A program made the translations under genes and the position numbers. A DNA stretch of 64,000 nt from Galeruca laticollis (lineage: Eukaryota > Arthropoda > Insecta > Coleoptera > Chrysomelidae): the NCBI GenBank assembly GCA_963921935.1, contig OY998176.1, positions 52,105,813 through 52,169,812 on the forward strand, given 5' to 3'. Below the pieces are notes generated by a model that worked only from the letters and a program-made list of their open reading frames with translations, made no database searches and was not told where the DNA came from. Positions 1-11,586 of the stretch are shown here, piece after piece; the first letter of the stretch is position 1; the number at the start of each line of letters is the position of its first letter.

Positions 1-1019
1 CCGATGTGCACGATTTTTTGGAATCTGTTCAAGTTATGACCGTTAAAGAAGAAGAATTTTTGATAATAAACGACAGGATTAACATTATTATTGTATTTTC
101 GTGCACCGAAAATCTAAGTGTAATGTGTTCTAGTTCAACAATATATATGGATAGAACATTTGATTACTGTGTAAAACACATCTTACAAATGTTTAGTATT
201 CATGCTCTTGTAAACAACATTTATATACCAGTGGCTTTTTGTTTATTAACTAACAAAAAAAAGAAACGTATTCGACATTGTTTGATATGATGAAATCCAA
301 GTGCATCAGTAAAGGACTTAATTTTAACCCAAATTCCATCACCGTGGATTTTGTAGTTTCTATCCATTCCAGTGTGAAAGAAACACTTCCTGACGTTTCA
401 TTAATGGGCTGCAGATTTCATCTTGCACAATCATGGTAAGAATTTACTCATATTTTGTGATGTAAAATAATGTATAAAATAATTTGTGTGTAAAATATTA
501 AAGGAAAATATGTTAGTGTTTAGGTGGAGGAAAATTCAGAATCGTGGGTTAGCTACAGAATATAAAAATCCACAATCCGAGACAGGAAGATGGCTGCATT
601 ACTTATTTGGCATGACTTTTTTGGATCCTTCAGAAGTGTGCGATTCATTTGTCTTCGACTTTATATCGGTAAAACCAAGTGATAATAGGCTGAATGATTT
701 CGTGGATTATTTTGTGGACACCTATATTGAAGAAAATTCTTTATTTCCTCCACATATCTGGGCAGAAAATGCAGAGTCACTCATACGAACTACAAATTGT
801 TGCGAATCGTTCTACTCAAAATTTAATAATTTGAATTCATCTCCGCATCGGAATATAATTCAGTTTTTGGATGTGTTAATAGATATTCAGACTGATACGT
901 ACTTAAAAATTAATTCTACACGATTAAATCAGCAACGTTACATTCGAAAGGATGTATTAAAGAGACAAAAATTTATTTCAAATAAAATTATTGATTACAG
1001 GAACAATTGCAAGGATTGA
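1..1019 (+). pseudogene. MULE-type transposase, 5'-truncated by window edge, frameshifted
   Basis: The reading frame is open at the left window edge. Seen: MDRTFDYC followed by a hydrophobic VNNIYIPVAFCLL stretch, which fits the first catalytic aspartate region of MULE/Mutator transposases, then VDFV and GCRFHLAQSW, then a second exon with RKIQNRGLATEYK, the usual FHLAQ..WRKIQ..GL..Y block. A spliceosomal intron at 436-523 (GTAAG...TTTAG) joins the exons in phase so that QSW is followed by WRKIQ. One frameshift lies in the A-rich run at about 255-266; the frame resumes as TYSTLFDMMKSK. The frame ends at 1017-1019. A FLYWCH zinc finger, often N-terminal in this family, would lie outside the window. 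No inverted repeats were found near the right end. Family assignment is firm; function is lost unless the A-run indel is a sequencing error. Confidence 0.8.
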
Positions 1020-1339
1020 CTATGTTAAGTGTGTTTCGTATAAATATGCACTATAAAATTATTTTATGTAGTTAAATGTAGGTACATGTAGACGAATATT
1101 TAGTTTATATAATATATATTTAAAATACTTTCGTTTTTTATTTTATTGATGAACAAAATATTATATATAATAGGTAGAGACAGCGGTATGCAGTTAACTC
1201 ATTTAGCAGGTAAACAGACTCGACCCTTTTCCTCTGTGTGCAATTGAAAATCTTTTAATCCATGTTATGAACCCCGTCTGCAGTTAACTTACGCCGAGAA
1301 TATCAATCAATCTATTTGTATATATCTATGTCATAGGTC
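1020..1339. other. AT-rich non-coding stretch
   Basis: Follows the MULE pseudogene. AT-rich with no coding signal, no recognisable repeat and no terminal inverted repeat that would close the MULE element. Confidence 0.5.
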
Positions 1340-1810
1340 AGTTAAGTTGCCCCCCCCCCACAATAGATATTTTCAACAAAAACATATACGGTCGTCATGC
1401 ACTTCTAATACACCAATATGCTCCATGAATTATTTTTTTTGCCCCACATTTCCCGAGAGGCTACATCTGTTTGTTGATGGGGGGCTAAATAAACCTCCCG
1501 CCCCCAATCGGAATTTTAAAATTCTGTACTTTGCAACAACAAGCGCTTGTAATAATGCTCCCTCAAATAGATACTTTGCTTTCCTCCCCTCAGTTAGTGG
1601 TATCGCATTATTCAGAGTAATGTATAGGGCAGTGAAGTACACTCCTAATGCACTCACATTCACCACCAACAAAAACAAAATCCCCCCTTCCCTAGGTTAG
1701 TTAATCCTTATTATTTACAGTAAACGTGCCCCCCCCCATGAAAATTTCCAAAAAATATATGGCTGCGGTATCCACTTCTAATGCACTATTATGCAACAAA
1801 AACAAAATAT
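1340..1810. repeat. Degenerate C-run repeat block
   Basis: Two related segments each begin with a C homopolymer (1350-1359 and 1729-1737) followed by similar text: a variant of CACTTCTAATGCAC and then CAACAAAAACA. A third, weaker CACTCCTAATGCAC match lies at about 1640. This reads as an old, diverged direct repeat of about 380 bp. Open frames across it in both directions have no recognisable product and odd composition, so they are not called as genes. Confidence 0.4.
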
Positions 1811-1992
1811 TCCGTTTCCCAAATATAAAAAGGATATTTCTTACCCTAAGCCAAAAAAATTGGAGAATTGTCAAAATCATGGCAAACTTTAGTGAAAAAT
1901 AACCCGGATAGTTATCTTGACGTCAGAAAATGTGTCACAACCCTAAGTTAACTCGGCCTTGGAACTCTGCTCAGATAGTGAGCGGATCTTGT

Positions 1993-2095
1993 AGGGTCCG
2001 TCAGATCCGTAAGGGTAAAGGTCCGTCGAGGTAAAGCTCGTAAACGGTCCGTAGAGTAAAGTCTGTAAACGGTACGTAGAGGTCCTCAAAAGCTA
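1993..2095. repeat. Short tandem repeat, unit about 25-26 bp
   Basis: Imperfect copies of GGTCCGTMGAGGTAAAG plus a YCTGTAAAC-like tail follow each other (GGTCCGTCGAGG, GGTCCGTAGAG, GGTACGTAGAGG). It is G-rich compared with its surroundings. No gene is associated. Confidence 0.6.
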
Positions 2096-2206
2096 CAGAG
2101 CAGCGAGGAAAGTTAAAAATCACACACAAACTGATATTCAAAAGTGAATGCAAAATTGTATCTTAGCGAAGAATTAACTAGCGACGATTCCTTGAATCGT
2201 AGTTTT

Positions 2207-3159
2207 AAATAGCCATTTAATGATGGTAAAAACTATCACCGATACGTTCCTAATATTTGAAAAAGAATGATTTGGAATTAGAGGTGGGAGTAGCCGACGA
2301 ATAAGTAACGCTCCAAAATAATTGATGAAAATAGTAACATGTCTCAACGACATGTTACACCCCCTCTCCTCGAAGAAAAAAAGGAATTCGAAGAATTACT
2401 TTTTTTGTAAACCTGAACAGCCTACAAAGAAAGTAGCCGAAACAACAGGAATGTGGTGACCAGATAAAAGAAGATGTAGTAGTGCTTACAAATTCAAGAA
2501 AACAAACAAGAAATGAAAAGAAGATAAAAAATAAAGAAGAAAAATAAGAAGAAGAAAGGAGCATATTCAATGAAAGTCCAAGAATTGTTGCTTTCTAATT
2601 CAAGACTTTATTCATTTTGAAAACTAACAAAAGTAAAAATATAATAGGTGCTTAGGCCTATTATCAATAATAATAATTGCAATTTAAACGCAATTATACT
2701 CAAAAAAATGTGAACGAAATGCAGTAAGCAATTATAATAGGAGTTCATTCCTATTAACAAAAATTAATCAAAAATTAAACGATATCAGTTATTGGTGCCG
2801 TACTGAGATTCAAGAATAACCAAACGATTAAATTAGAGGGGTAGTCTCTACCAAAATATGAGACGCTAAACGCCGAAAAAAAAATCAGAGGAATTACCTC
2901 CACTTAGAATATGAAATGCTAAACGCTTTAGCAAATTATTCAAGAAAAAATTAGAGAGGTAGCCTCTAATAAAATATTAAATGCTAACATCTCAACGATA
3001 TGACAAGAGAATAACTATATTCTTCGTATAAAAAAATAGCCATTTAAAGATGGTAAAAACTATCACCGATACGTTCCTAATATTTGAAATAGAATGATTT
3101 GGAATTAGAGGTGGGAGTAGCCGACGAATAAGTAACGCTCCAAAATAGTTGATGAAAAT
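2207..3159. repeat. 126-bp direct repeats flanking a 0.7-kb non-coding core
   Basis: Positions 2207-2332 and 3034-3159 are nearly identical in the same orientation (AAATAGCCATTTAADGATGG through GATGAAAAT). The core between them contains three imperfect copies of a segment ending in GCTAAACGC or GCTAACAT at about 2865, 2917 and 2980. No coding capacity was found. This could be a small non-autonomous retroelement with terminal direct repeats or part of a local tandem array; clear TG...CA ends and a target duplication were not found. Confidence 0.6.
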
Positions 3160-4795
3160 GTTACAAATGTCTGTTCATCGGTCGTTTAAAAAAAATCATT
3201 TTTTATTTTGTTAAGTGAGTACTTATTGTATGCTAGCAGGAAAAATATTGTGAACCTAGTATGCGCGTAACATAACTTTTCGGACTGCTTCGGCAAATCA
3301 TGCTGGTGTCTAGGGGTGTCATCTTTCTTAAAGTTATTCAATTGAACTCTCCACAAAAATCCAAAAATCTTTAAATCGTATGGTGAGGAGGATCACATGT
3401 TTTATGTGCTTATATGTGTATATTGTCTTCACGGTTCCCAATGACGCCGTTGCGAATGAGAGGAATAAACAAACAACTTAGTACCTATATAAAAGAAACA
3501 GTTATAACCTTATTATTGAAATAAATTCTCTAAAAATAAGTAACATTTTGAAAAAATATCATGTATTTACACATTAAAGTATTTAGCACACGTTATCAAT
3601 GTCAGTCAGAGGGTAAATCGCTGATCCGATAGTTCAAATGTAATTTAGTGAATAGATTAAATTTTGCGTTCCTTGAAGTCAACCGTTGATAAATGAAATT
3701 CCTTAATTTTAGAAAGCTTGTTACGAATTAAAAGTGACAGTCCTTAAAATTATTTGTTAAATTACTTACCAGATCATACCAGAATAAAAAAATAAATAGA
3801 ATTGAATCAGATTAAGAAAGATATGGATTATTTGAAGTATATTCTTTTAATGTTCCTCATGTTTATATTGTTTATGAGTACAGGTTATAGGTAGTAATTG
3901 ACATAAAATTTTCATGGAACTTATAATTGTGTTCATTAATTCTGAAAATCTAATCTGGTTCTATGTCACATATAAGTCTATGATTAGGTACGTTTCAAGG
4001 TTAGTCAGGTGATATATTTGAAACTCCTTAGTGTGGAATTTCAACTTCCAACATTTCAACTTTTTTTCGGAGTTTTTTTTACATCCTTTCTTTTGGGTTT
4101 CTGATTTTAAGCAAGAGCGTAACACTCTAGGATTTCTAGGAATAATACCAAAAAAGAAAAGAAACACTTTTAGTTGTTTTAAATTGTATTTCGCTGATGA
4201 AAACATTCCCTATAGAGGATTTGAAAATTTAAACAAGTAATAAAATCATCCATCTAGGCCACCCAACATCATCGGTGAGTAAATACTGTAACTGACTAAC
4301 TGATTCACGGTAGGTGACATAGGATTTTGTTGTTTTAGGCCTTTAAGTTCTCACTTTCTTTTTACTTCCATCATTACATCATCTGTACTTCGTAACTGCA
4401 TCCCTATCCACCAGTCAGCCATCTCTACAGCACTGAATCGCACAGGCAATACGCTGATATTGTTTGGCAGCCATTCTACCCTTAATTGGAGAAGCAGTAG
4501 ACAATCAAGTAAGATTGTTCCAAATAATTATTGGCCTTGAGGACTCCACAAACTTGACATTTACATTTACTAATAATATATCACATGAGTTTGCTTATAC
4601 CTACTCGTAGGGAACCAACTGGTACCATTTGGGGTAACTGTTTTATTTTTGTTAATCACATCATAAGAGTCAATTGGTGATATTAAAGTATTACTTTCAC
4701 ACTGTAAAGCATTCTTGCATCTTTACATTTACCCACCCCTACTCTACCGAAAACACATAGCATTTTTCTTGAGCTAGCTAGGGTGGTAATAAAAC
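3160..4795. other. Non-coding region upstream of the gypsy element
   Basis: AT-rich. Small open frames at about 3961-4240 on both strands have no recognisable product and are treated as chance. The 5' LTR of the downstream gypsy element should lie in the last 0.5 kb, but no second LTR exists for comparison, so its limits cannot be set. Confidence 0.4.
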
Positions 4796-4813
4796 TGGCG
4801 CCTCAACGTGTCT
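4796..4813 (+). promoter_or_regulatory. Candidate tRNA primer-binding site of the gypsy element
   Basis: TGGCGCCTCAACGTGTCT begins with TGG and resembles the TGGCGCCC-type primer-binding sites that pair with the 3' end of tRNA-Lys in many LTR elements. It lies about 1 kb before gag, so the leader would be long. A related GCCTCAACGTG string occurs at about 59555, upstream of another gypsy protease fragment. Confidence 0.4.
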
Positions 4814-5808
4814 TAGTGCATATCTTTGTCCTTTGAAGTCTTTAAAATACATCAGTTATAGATTTTCACTTTTGTTTTGATTTTATTTTGAAGTTTGACT
4901 TTTGACAGTTCACTCTAGTATCAAGTTGAGTGTAGTGTAGTTGATCGCCATAGATAACCTTTATGTACGGACTGATTGCTACATTATAAATTTCGCTGTT
5001 ATTGAGAGATGTGTTCAGATTCAATTTAGTCAGTTGAATGGCTATTACGTCATAAGAACTTGGAAATTTTTCGATACTACCGATAGAAAGTAAATTGCTA
5101 TTTATTCCATTTCCTGTCTACTACCAAGTTGTATAGTTGAAGGAAGCTCAATTCTAATTCCTAAAAGTAAGAACTAAAATTTGAAGCAGTGTTTGAAAAA
5201 GAAATACATATTATATTTTGTCGTTCGAAATAATACCATTTGAGAGATAACGAGTACCCAATTAGTTTTTTTACTTTGACTTAATATTTAATTTGATATT
5301 GGGCACTTAGATTAACTTGATAAAAGAAACCAGTTTGTTCTCCTTGTTTACTTTTGAAATAGGTTGACGAATACGATAAATTATTGATTCATATACAGAG
5401 TGATTCAAATCTACCAGCAGGTATAGTTAATACAATTTCATAAACAATCATATGTTGGTTATGTGATTGAAACCTAGTAATTGTTTGTACTTTGGTACTG
5501 TGGTATTTTTTTAGACCACGCTATTTATAGGTATTAGTAAATATTAGATTAAAGTTTCGGCATTATTATTGTGCTTTACATAATTAGACTTTTTTGCGGT
5601 CCACGTTTCCAAGAAAATTTTTTTAAATCACTGATGCTTAAGCGATTTTTAAGTGGGAGGGTAAACTTATAATTTTCTGGAATTACTTCTGAAATTTAGG
5701 TATAGGTGCTCGTGTTTTTTTTCCTTTTTTAGGAATTACGTTGCGGTGGGGTTCAACAGCGTTCACTGTTGATTATTCTAATAATCTTTAATTTTCTACA
5801 ACAGAAAA

Positions 5809-7434
5809 ATGGAAGTGAATCGTCTTTTAGGAGATGAAATAACATATGAACTGTTAATTCGGGGTTATCCTATAACTGGTAATGTAACCCAAAAACGGGC
5901 TTTATTAAGTGAAGTCTTTAGGTTAGAGCGAGACAGGGCGAGAGAACCACCGTCTTCTGTCAACGTAGATGTTAATGTAGAATTATTAACCTGTGAATAT
6001 AAACTTTCAGACTTGAGTGAGGAGATAGAAAACTTTAATTGTGATAACAGGTTAAATGATTTTAAAAGAATTGGTTCCCGATTGATTCATGTTAGGACTA
6101 GGTTAACTAGGATTAATGCTGAGGGAGATTTGCTAGGTAAAGTAGAAAGCTTAAAAATATTATGCCAGGAATTACATGGTAAACTGCAACGTATTTATAA
6201 TGAAACGGGAAATCAGGGGCAATGTCTCGACACCCAACTCGATAATATTTCTTTAATTGATAGCCCGAACCCATCACTACCGCAGATTTTACATAATTCC
6301 AGGCGAGTTATTCCAACAAATTCAAATGAAATTATTGGCGTTGAGCCTGAGCTTAGGAGTGATTTATTCGAAAATAAATCGGGCACTTATAATGCTAACT
6401 CCGCACAAAATATCAATAATTTAGTTCACTCTATTAGAACACAAGCTCCAATACAACCAACAGCTCTTAACAGTAATTTTCAAGCTAATCAACCACCTGT
6501 CAATTACAACACTCCTAGTCTTCCCATAAGGCAACCCGCTTTTGGGGAAAATGTCAAGGTGAGTTCCATTCAACCGGCTTCTTGTCCGAATGTAACACCG
6601 GAACAATCTGAAACTAACTTGCAATATCATAGTATTGCAGACGTTTCGAGATGGCCCCTTAAATTTGATGGTTCCTCTAGTGTGGCGAGTTTTCTGGAAA
6701 TGATTGAAGAATTGCGTATGTCACGTGGTGTATCTAAAGATAGATTACTTCAGTCTGCTCCAGAGCTCTTCACGAAGGGGGCTCTGTTGTGGTTTAGGAT
6801 GGGTACATTCAACTCGTGGGATGAACTTGTCCAAAAACTTAGTTTAAATTTTTTGCCGCATGATTACGAATTCTCCCTGTGGGACGAGATTCGTCATCGT
6901 ACGCAACGTAGTCAAGAAAAAGTTATCAACTGCGTTTCCGTTATGGAAAGTTTATTTCGAAAACTTTCAGATCTACCCTCCGAATACTCCCGGGTACAGA
7001 TTATCAAACGTAATCTCTTACCATATATTCAACGTCAGATTTCAACATATCTTGTTGATTCAATGGCAACTGTAATACGATTGGCTAAGATGATAGAGGA
7101 AACAGAATATAGAACACCGAAATTCTGTCCCCCACCTACTAACGCAAAACATCTTTTGGAACCGGAATTGGGATATAGGAAGTCATCGAGCTCTATCACT
7201 ACCATTGTCACTAATGATGAAACATCGACTGGCATATCTGTCGTTGAAACTAGAAATGGTCCAAAATGTTGGAATTGCCATGAGGTAGGTCATCGGTTTA
7301 GAATACGTCACAAACCCAAAAGAGTTTTCTGTTTTCGATGTGGTAAGCCCAATGTAGTGAGCGCATCGTGTTCAAATTCCAGTCGAAAAAACTTTCAAAC
7401 TCCTTCTCAGTTGGTCGGCTGGAGGAGGGTGTGA
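5809..7434 (+). CDS. gag: Gypsy Gag polyprotein
   Basis: A 541-aa structural protein of the retrotransposon particle. The retrotransposon-gag domain lies at about residues 280-430 (RWPLKFDGSSSVASFLEMIE, LFTKGALLWFR, WDELVQKL). A C-terminal zinc-knuckle region at about 487-520 contains CWNCHEVGH and CFRCG, but the last cysteine expected in the first knuckle is not at its usual place (an isoleucine occupies it), so nucleic-acid binding is probably impaired. The ATG at 5809 follows a purine-rich context and is the first in frame. The protease frame overlaps the 3' end in the -1 frame, as expected for programmed frameshifting in gypsy elements. Confidence 0.85.
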   Translation: MEVNRLLGDEITYELLIRGYPITGNVTQKRALLSEVFRLERDRAREPPSSVNVDVNVELLTCEYKLSDLSEEIENFNCDNRLNDFKRIGSRLIHVRTRLTRINAEGDLLGKVESLKILCQELHGKLQRIYNETGNQGQCLDTQLDNISLIDSPNPSLPQILHNSRRVIPTNSNEIIGVEPELRSDLFENKSGTYNANSAQNINNLVHSIRTQAPIQPTALNSNFQANQPPVNYNTPSLPIRQPAFGENVKVSSIQPASCPNVTPEQSETNLQYHSIADVSRWPLKFDGSSSVASFLEMIEELRMSRGVSKDRLLQSAPELFTKGALLWFRMGTFNSWDELVQKLSLNFLPHDYEFSLWDEIRHRTQRSQEKVINCVSVMESLFRKLSDLPSEYSRVQIIKRNLLPYIQRQISTYLVDSMATVIRLAKMIEETEYRTPKFCPPPTNAKHLLEPELGYRKSSSSITTIVTNDETSTGISVVETRNGPKCWNCHEVGHRFRIRHKPKRVFCFRCGKPNVVSASCSNSSRKNFQTPSQLVGWRRV

Positions 7435-7439
7435 ATTTG

Positions 7440-9998
7440 TATCCTTCGACCAATAACAATAATGATATTGCCATCTTAAATTATGTCATAGCACATGCCC
7501 GAGTTGACCAACGACCATATTTAAAGGTCAGCATCCTTGGTAAAGAATTTTTGGGATTATTGGACAGTGAAGCAACTAGAACAATACTTGTAGGTCCAGG
7601 TTGGGAAAGTTTGGCAAGTATCTGTAAGTTAGACTGTCAGAGCCCGACGATGTGTACAGTTGCCAATGGTCATTCCTACCAGCGTATCGGTTCATATCTG
7701 GCTCCGATCCAGCTACGAGATCGCGTTTGTTTAATTAATGTCTTAGACGTCCCATCTTTACCGCATAGGCTAATACTAGGCATCGACTTTTGGAAAAATA
7801 TGGGAATAATACCGGACTTATATGCAGGCGAATGGAGTTTTCGTCAGAGTGAAACGGTCAAATGTCACGGATACGAGTGGACTTCTAAATGCTAGCTCTT
7901 TAACCGACGATCAGCTTCAAACGTTGAACAAGATTGTGGATGAGGCTTTTAGTGGAATGGAAGGAAAATTGGAGCACACCCAGTTGGAGCATGTGATCAA
8001 TAGAACTTCCCCGCCGATTAAGCAGAGATACTATCCAATATCCCCAGCTTTACAAAAAGACGTCAATATCGAACTGGATGAGATGCTCAAGAATGATATC
8101 GTTGAACCATCCAAAAGCCCGTGGAGTTCCGCTATTGTCATGGTGAAGAAGTCAGATGGGCGATGGCGATTTTGTGTTAATTACAAAAGGCTAAATGCAG
8201 TTAGTGCTCCAGATGATTACCCCATTCCATATGTTAAAAATATTTTAGATAAACTTCGCGATGCACGTTGGTTGAGTACTCTCGACATCAAGTCTGCCTA
8301 TTGGCAGATTCCAATGGCAAAGGAATCAAGACCGCTGACGGCATTTACTGTTCCTAACCGTGGATTGTACCAATTCAAACGAATGCCATTTGGCCTACAC
8401 TCAGCTCCTACGACATGGCAACGTCTCATAGACCAAGTCTGAGGTTCCGACCTCGACCCCTATATATTTGTGTACTTGGATGACATAATAATATGTACCC
8501 CAACTTTTGAAAGACATTTGGAGGTGTTGAAAACGGTCTTTCAGCGAATTAGGGATGCCGGTCTGACATTAAACAAAGAAAAATCTGAGTTCTGTAGGTC
8601 AGAATTGAAGTACCTGGGTTACGTGGTCAACGAGTCAGGGCTTTTGGTAGATCCTGAAAAGGTCGAGGCGATTGTAAAAATCCCAACCCCGAAATCTGTT
8701 TCAGAAGTGAGAAGACTCCTGGGAATGGCTTCATGGTATCGAAGATTTATTTCTAATTTTTCAGAGGTAGTGTCATCGCTTACACAACTTACCCAGAAAA
8801 ATCGAACATTCACCTGGGATCAGAAATGCGAGGAATCTTTTATTAAAATCAAACAAACTTTAATACAGGCATCAATTCTCTCATGTCCTGATTTAACCAA
8901 ACCTTTTATAGTAGACACAGATGCGAGCATCTATGGGCTTGGTGTTACTCTTTGCCAGAGGTACTTAGATGGTGATAAAGTAATCGCCTATCTGAGCCGC
9001 TCGCTGACAAGGAATGAGCGAAAATATTCTACCACAGAAAAAGAGTGCTTAGCAGTTATTTTCGCCATAGAGAAATTAAGGCCTTATCTGGAAGGTAGTA
9101 GGTTCATAGTAATTACCGATCACTCTTCACTAAAATGGCTCTTCGATATCAAAGACCCCGTCGGTCGTATCGCTCGATGGGCCTTACGATTACAGGCCTA
9201 CGACTTCGAGATAGTGCATAGGAAAGGAAAAGAACATCTAGTGCCAGATGCTCTCTCAAGGGCCGTTCCATGCCTAGCTACCGTAGAGGAAGACAATATT
9301 ATCCCTTCAGATTCCAAAGACAAATGCTACTTGGACATGTTTAAGAAGGTTCAACAGTCTCCAGATAAATACCCATTGTATAGAGTTGAGGGTGAACACT
9401 TATACCGTCATACTAGGTCTAAGTATCCTGACTTAACTTGGTCGGAATGGTTAAAGGTAATACCCAAAGACCAACGAATAGCTATTATCAAGGATAACCA
9501 TGATCCACCTACGGCTGGTCATTTAGGTGTCTCCAAGACTTTAGCTAGGATAGAGCAAAAATACTATTGGCGCGATACATTAGAAAATGCATAACCTGTC
9601 ACATGATCAAACCAGAGCAAAAACGACCCATTGGGCAGATGTTATCCGCTCAAGTAACCGCTTCTTGTCCGTGGGAACTCATCAGTTCTGACTTGGTGGG
9701 ACCCCTACCGAGATCCACATCTGGATATACACATATTCTTACCGTACTGTTTCAGTAAATATCTTTTAGCGTTTCCTTTGAGAACAGCGAAGGCAACAAA
9801 TATAATTAGATTATTAGAAGACCATGTATTTTTGGTTTATGGAGTACCCAGACGACTAATATGGATAACGGATCTCAGTTTGTCAGCAATGATTCCAGAA
9901 ATTTGATGAAAAGGTACAATGTCACGTTAAAATTTACAGCTTTATACCACCCACAAGCTAATCCGGTCGAAAGGACGCATCGAGTAATTAAAACCAGG
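7440..9998 (+). pseudogene. pol: Gypsy Pol (protease-RT-RNase H-integrase), broken and truncated
   Basis: Protease: LLDSEATRTI at about 7560 carries Glu where the DSG glycine is expected. RT: LDIKSAYWQI, MPFGLHSAPTTWQRL and YLDDIII (about 8472). RNase H: DTDASIYGLG, TEKECLAVIFAI, TDHSSLKWL, PDALSR. Integrase: zinc-finger histidines in GHLGVSKT, cysteines in CITCHMIK, and catalytic D, D, E in SDLVGPLP, DNGSQF and NPVER. Lesions: frame change at about 7860, in-frame TGA at 8440-8442 just before YLDD, and frameshifts near 9570-9590, 9745 and 9860. It ends at VIKT, where a LINE begins. Confidence 0.88.
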
Positions 9999-10007
9999 AG
10001 CTTGGCT

Positions 10008-11546
10008 TCGAATGTATGGGCTACGCCGATGACATTGTTTTAATAGTCAGAGGCAAGTTCGAGAGCACCTTGTGTGATTTGTTACAGAAGGACCTCAGAA
10101 TCATTGAGCAATGGTGCTAGTCAGTGGGGCTAAACTTTAACCCAAGCAAGACCATAGTAATTCCATTTACCTGGAAAAGAACACTTTCAGCCATGGAACC
10201 CATATCCTTAAACGGGGAAATCATAGAATGCAAATCAGAGTTTAAATATCTAGGGATAACCCTAGACAGTGAGCTTCTGTGGAATAAGCATGTTGAAATA
10301 ACTGCTAGTAAAGCAATAAGAGCTTTGATGGCGTGCAGAAATCTAGCTGTTAAGAGGTGGGGTTGTAACCTAAAAATACTGCGATGGATGTACGCCATGA
10401 TTGTGAGACCAGCAATTACGTATGGGGCAATAGTTTTGCATACAAAAGCAAGTCAGTACAGCACGAGGAAGACCCTCGACAAAGTTCAAAGGCTTGCCTG
10501 TGTGTGCATCACTGTAGCTATGAGAACGTGTCCAACTAGGGCACTTGAGATCATTACAGATCTCACACGTCTACATCTGGTGATAGGAAGATCTGCCCAA
10601 GAGGCAATTCTTAGAATATCTAAGGAAGGTTCAGGCAATGAGAGTATGAAAAATCAGAGATCTTGGTCCTCTCTGAAAAGTTAGGAAAGTAAGCATCGAA
10701 AAGAATTTCACCACGATGCTAAATACGAGGAGAGACTGGGAAAGGGAATACACCTTCCAAACTCTCAAAGAAAACACCATTAGATGGTATATGGTTGGGT
10801 CAAAAAACACCATTGGAGCATGCGCTGGAGTATTTGGGCCTAACACCAGATACTCATTATCGTTAGGCTCCTTTCCGAGCGTCTTTCAGGCAGAAATACT
10901 TGCGATCGAAAGATGCGTGGAAATGAGCCTAGAAATAAACTACCAGAAAAGTGACATATCGATCCATTCTGAGAGTCAAGCAGATATCAAAGCATTGAGC
11001 TCCCATGTCATTGATTCAAAGTTGGCATGGGAGTGCCGAAGAAAAATTGATGAATTAGGCAAGAATAACAGGGTTTCTTTAGTCTGGGTTCCTGACCACT
11101 CGGGAATCACGGGAAATGAAGAGGCCAATACATTTGCCAGCAAAGGAGCACAAATTCCCTTCATTGGCCCGGAGCTTTTCTGTGGTGTAGCAAAATGCTC
11201 CTACAAGAAAGAGTTTTGGAAGAAAGAGGAAATCGAAAGAGAAGCACTCTGGAACTTTGACACTGCTAGATCCAAAAAATATTTGTACCTCAGTAAAGAT
11301 AAGCTACATCTCCTCACAGGCTTTCTTAGAGGATATTGCCGCCTTAGGAAGCACTTAACGAGAATAGGTCTAGCAGAGATTGACGAGTGTAGATTCTGTG
11401 GGGAGGAGGATGAAACTCCGGATCACCTAGTTCTGGAATGCCTCGCCGTTGCAAGCCAACGAAAGAAATGCTTCGGACAAGAAACTTGTAAGAGTGAGGA
11501 CCTAACCTCATTGAAGCCGTTCCAAACATTTTTATGGACAAATTAG
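10008..11546 (+). pseudogene. LINE (I-like clade) RT C-terminus, RNase H and tail domain, 5'-truncated
   Basis: Starts inside the reverse transcriptase at the catalytic box GYADDIVLIV (10019-10048) and continues through the thumb (KSEFKYLGITLD) into an RNase H domain and a C-terminal CRFCGEEDETPDHLVLEC zinc-binding tail. RT plus RNase H plus this tail fits I-like LINEs. Lesions: TAG at 10118-10120 and a frameshift at about 10680-10700. The first RNase H acid is lost (MVGSK where TDGSK is typical), while PDHSGITGNEEAN keeps the later motif. No poly(A) tail is visible; PLE sequence takes over near 11560-11590. Confidence 0.8.
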
Positions 11547-11586
11547 AAAGAAAGATATTTGAAAGTAATATTTCGAAAAATGTTTT

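Larger units (their letters stand above)
4796..9998 (+). mobile_element. Ty3/gypsy LTR retrotransposon, 3'-truncated
   Basis: Order seen: candidate primer-binding site, gag with zinc knuckles, aspartic protease, reverse transcriptase, RNase H, integrase. This protease-RT-RNase H-integrase order defines Ty3/gypsy. The element stops inside integrase at about 9998, where LINE sequence begins, so the integrase C-terminus, any envelope gene and the 3' LTR are missing. Gag is one open frame, but pol has at least four frame breaks and one stop. It cannot move by itself. Confidence 0.85.

Noticed and set aside
1347..1700. Overlapping open frames on both strands in the C-run region
   Set aside because: No recognisable product; the sequence is a degenerate repeat with homopolymers.
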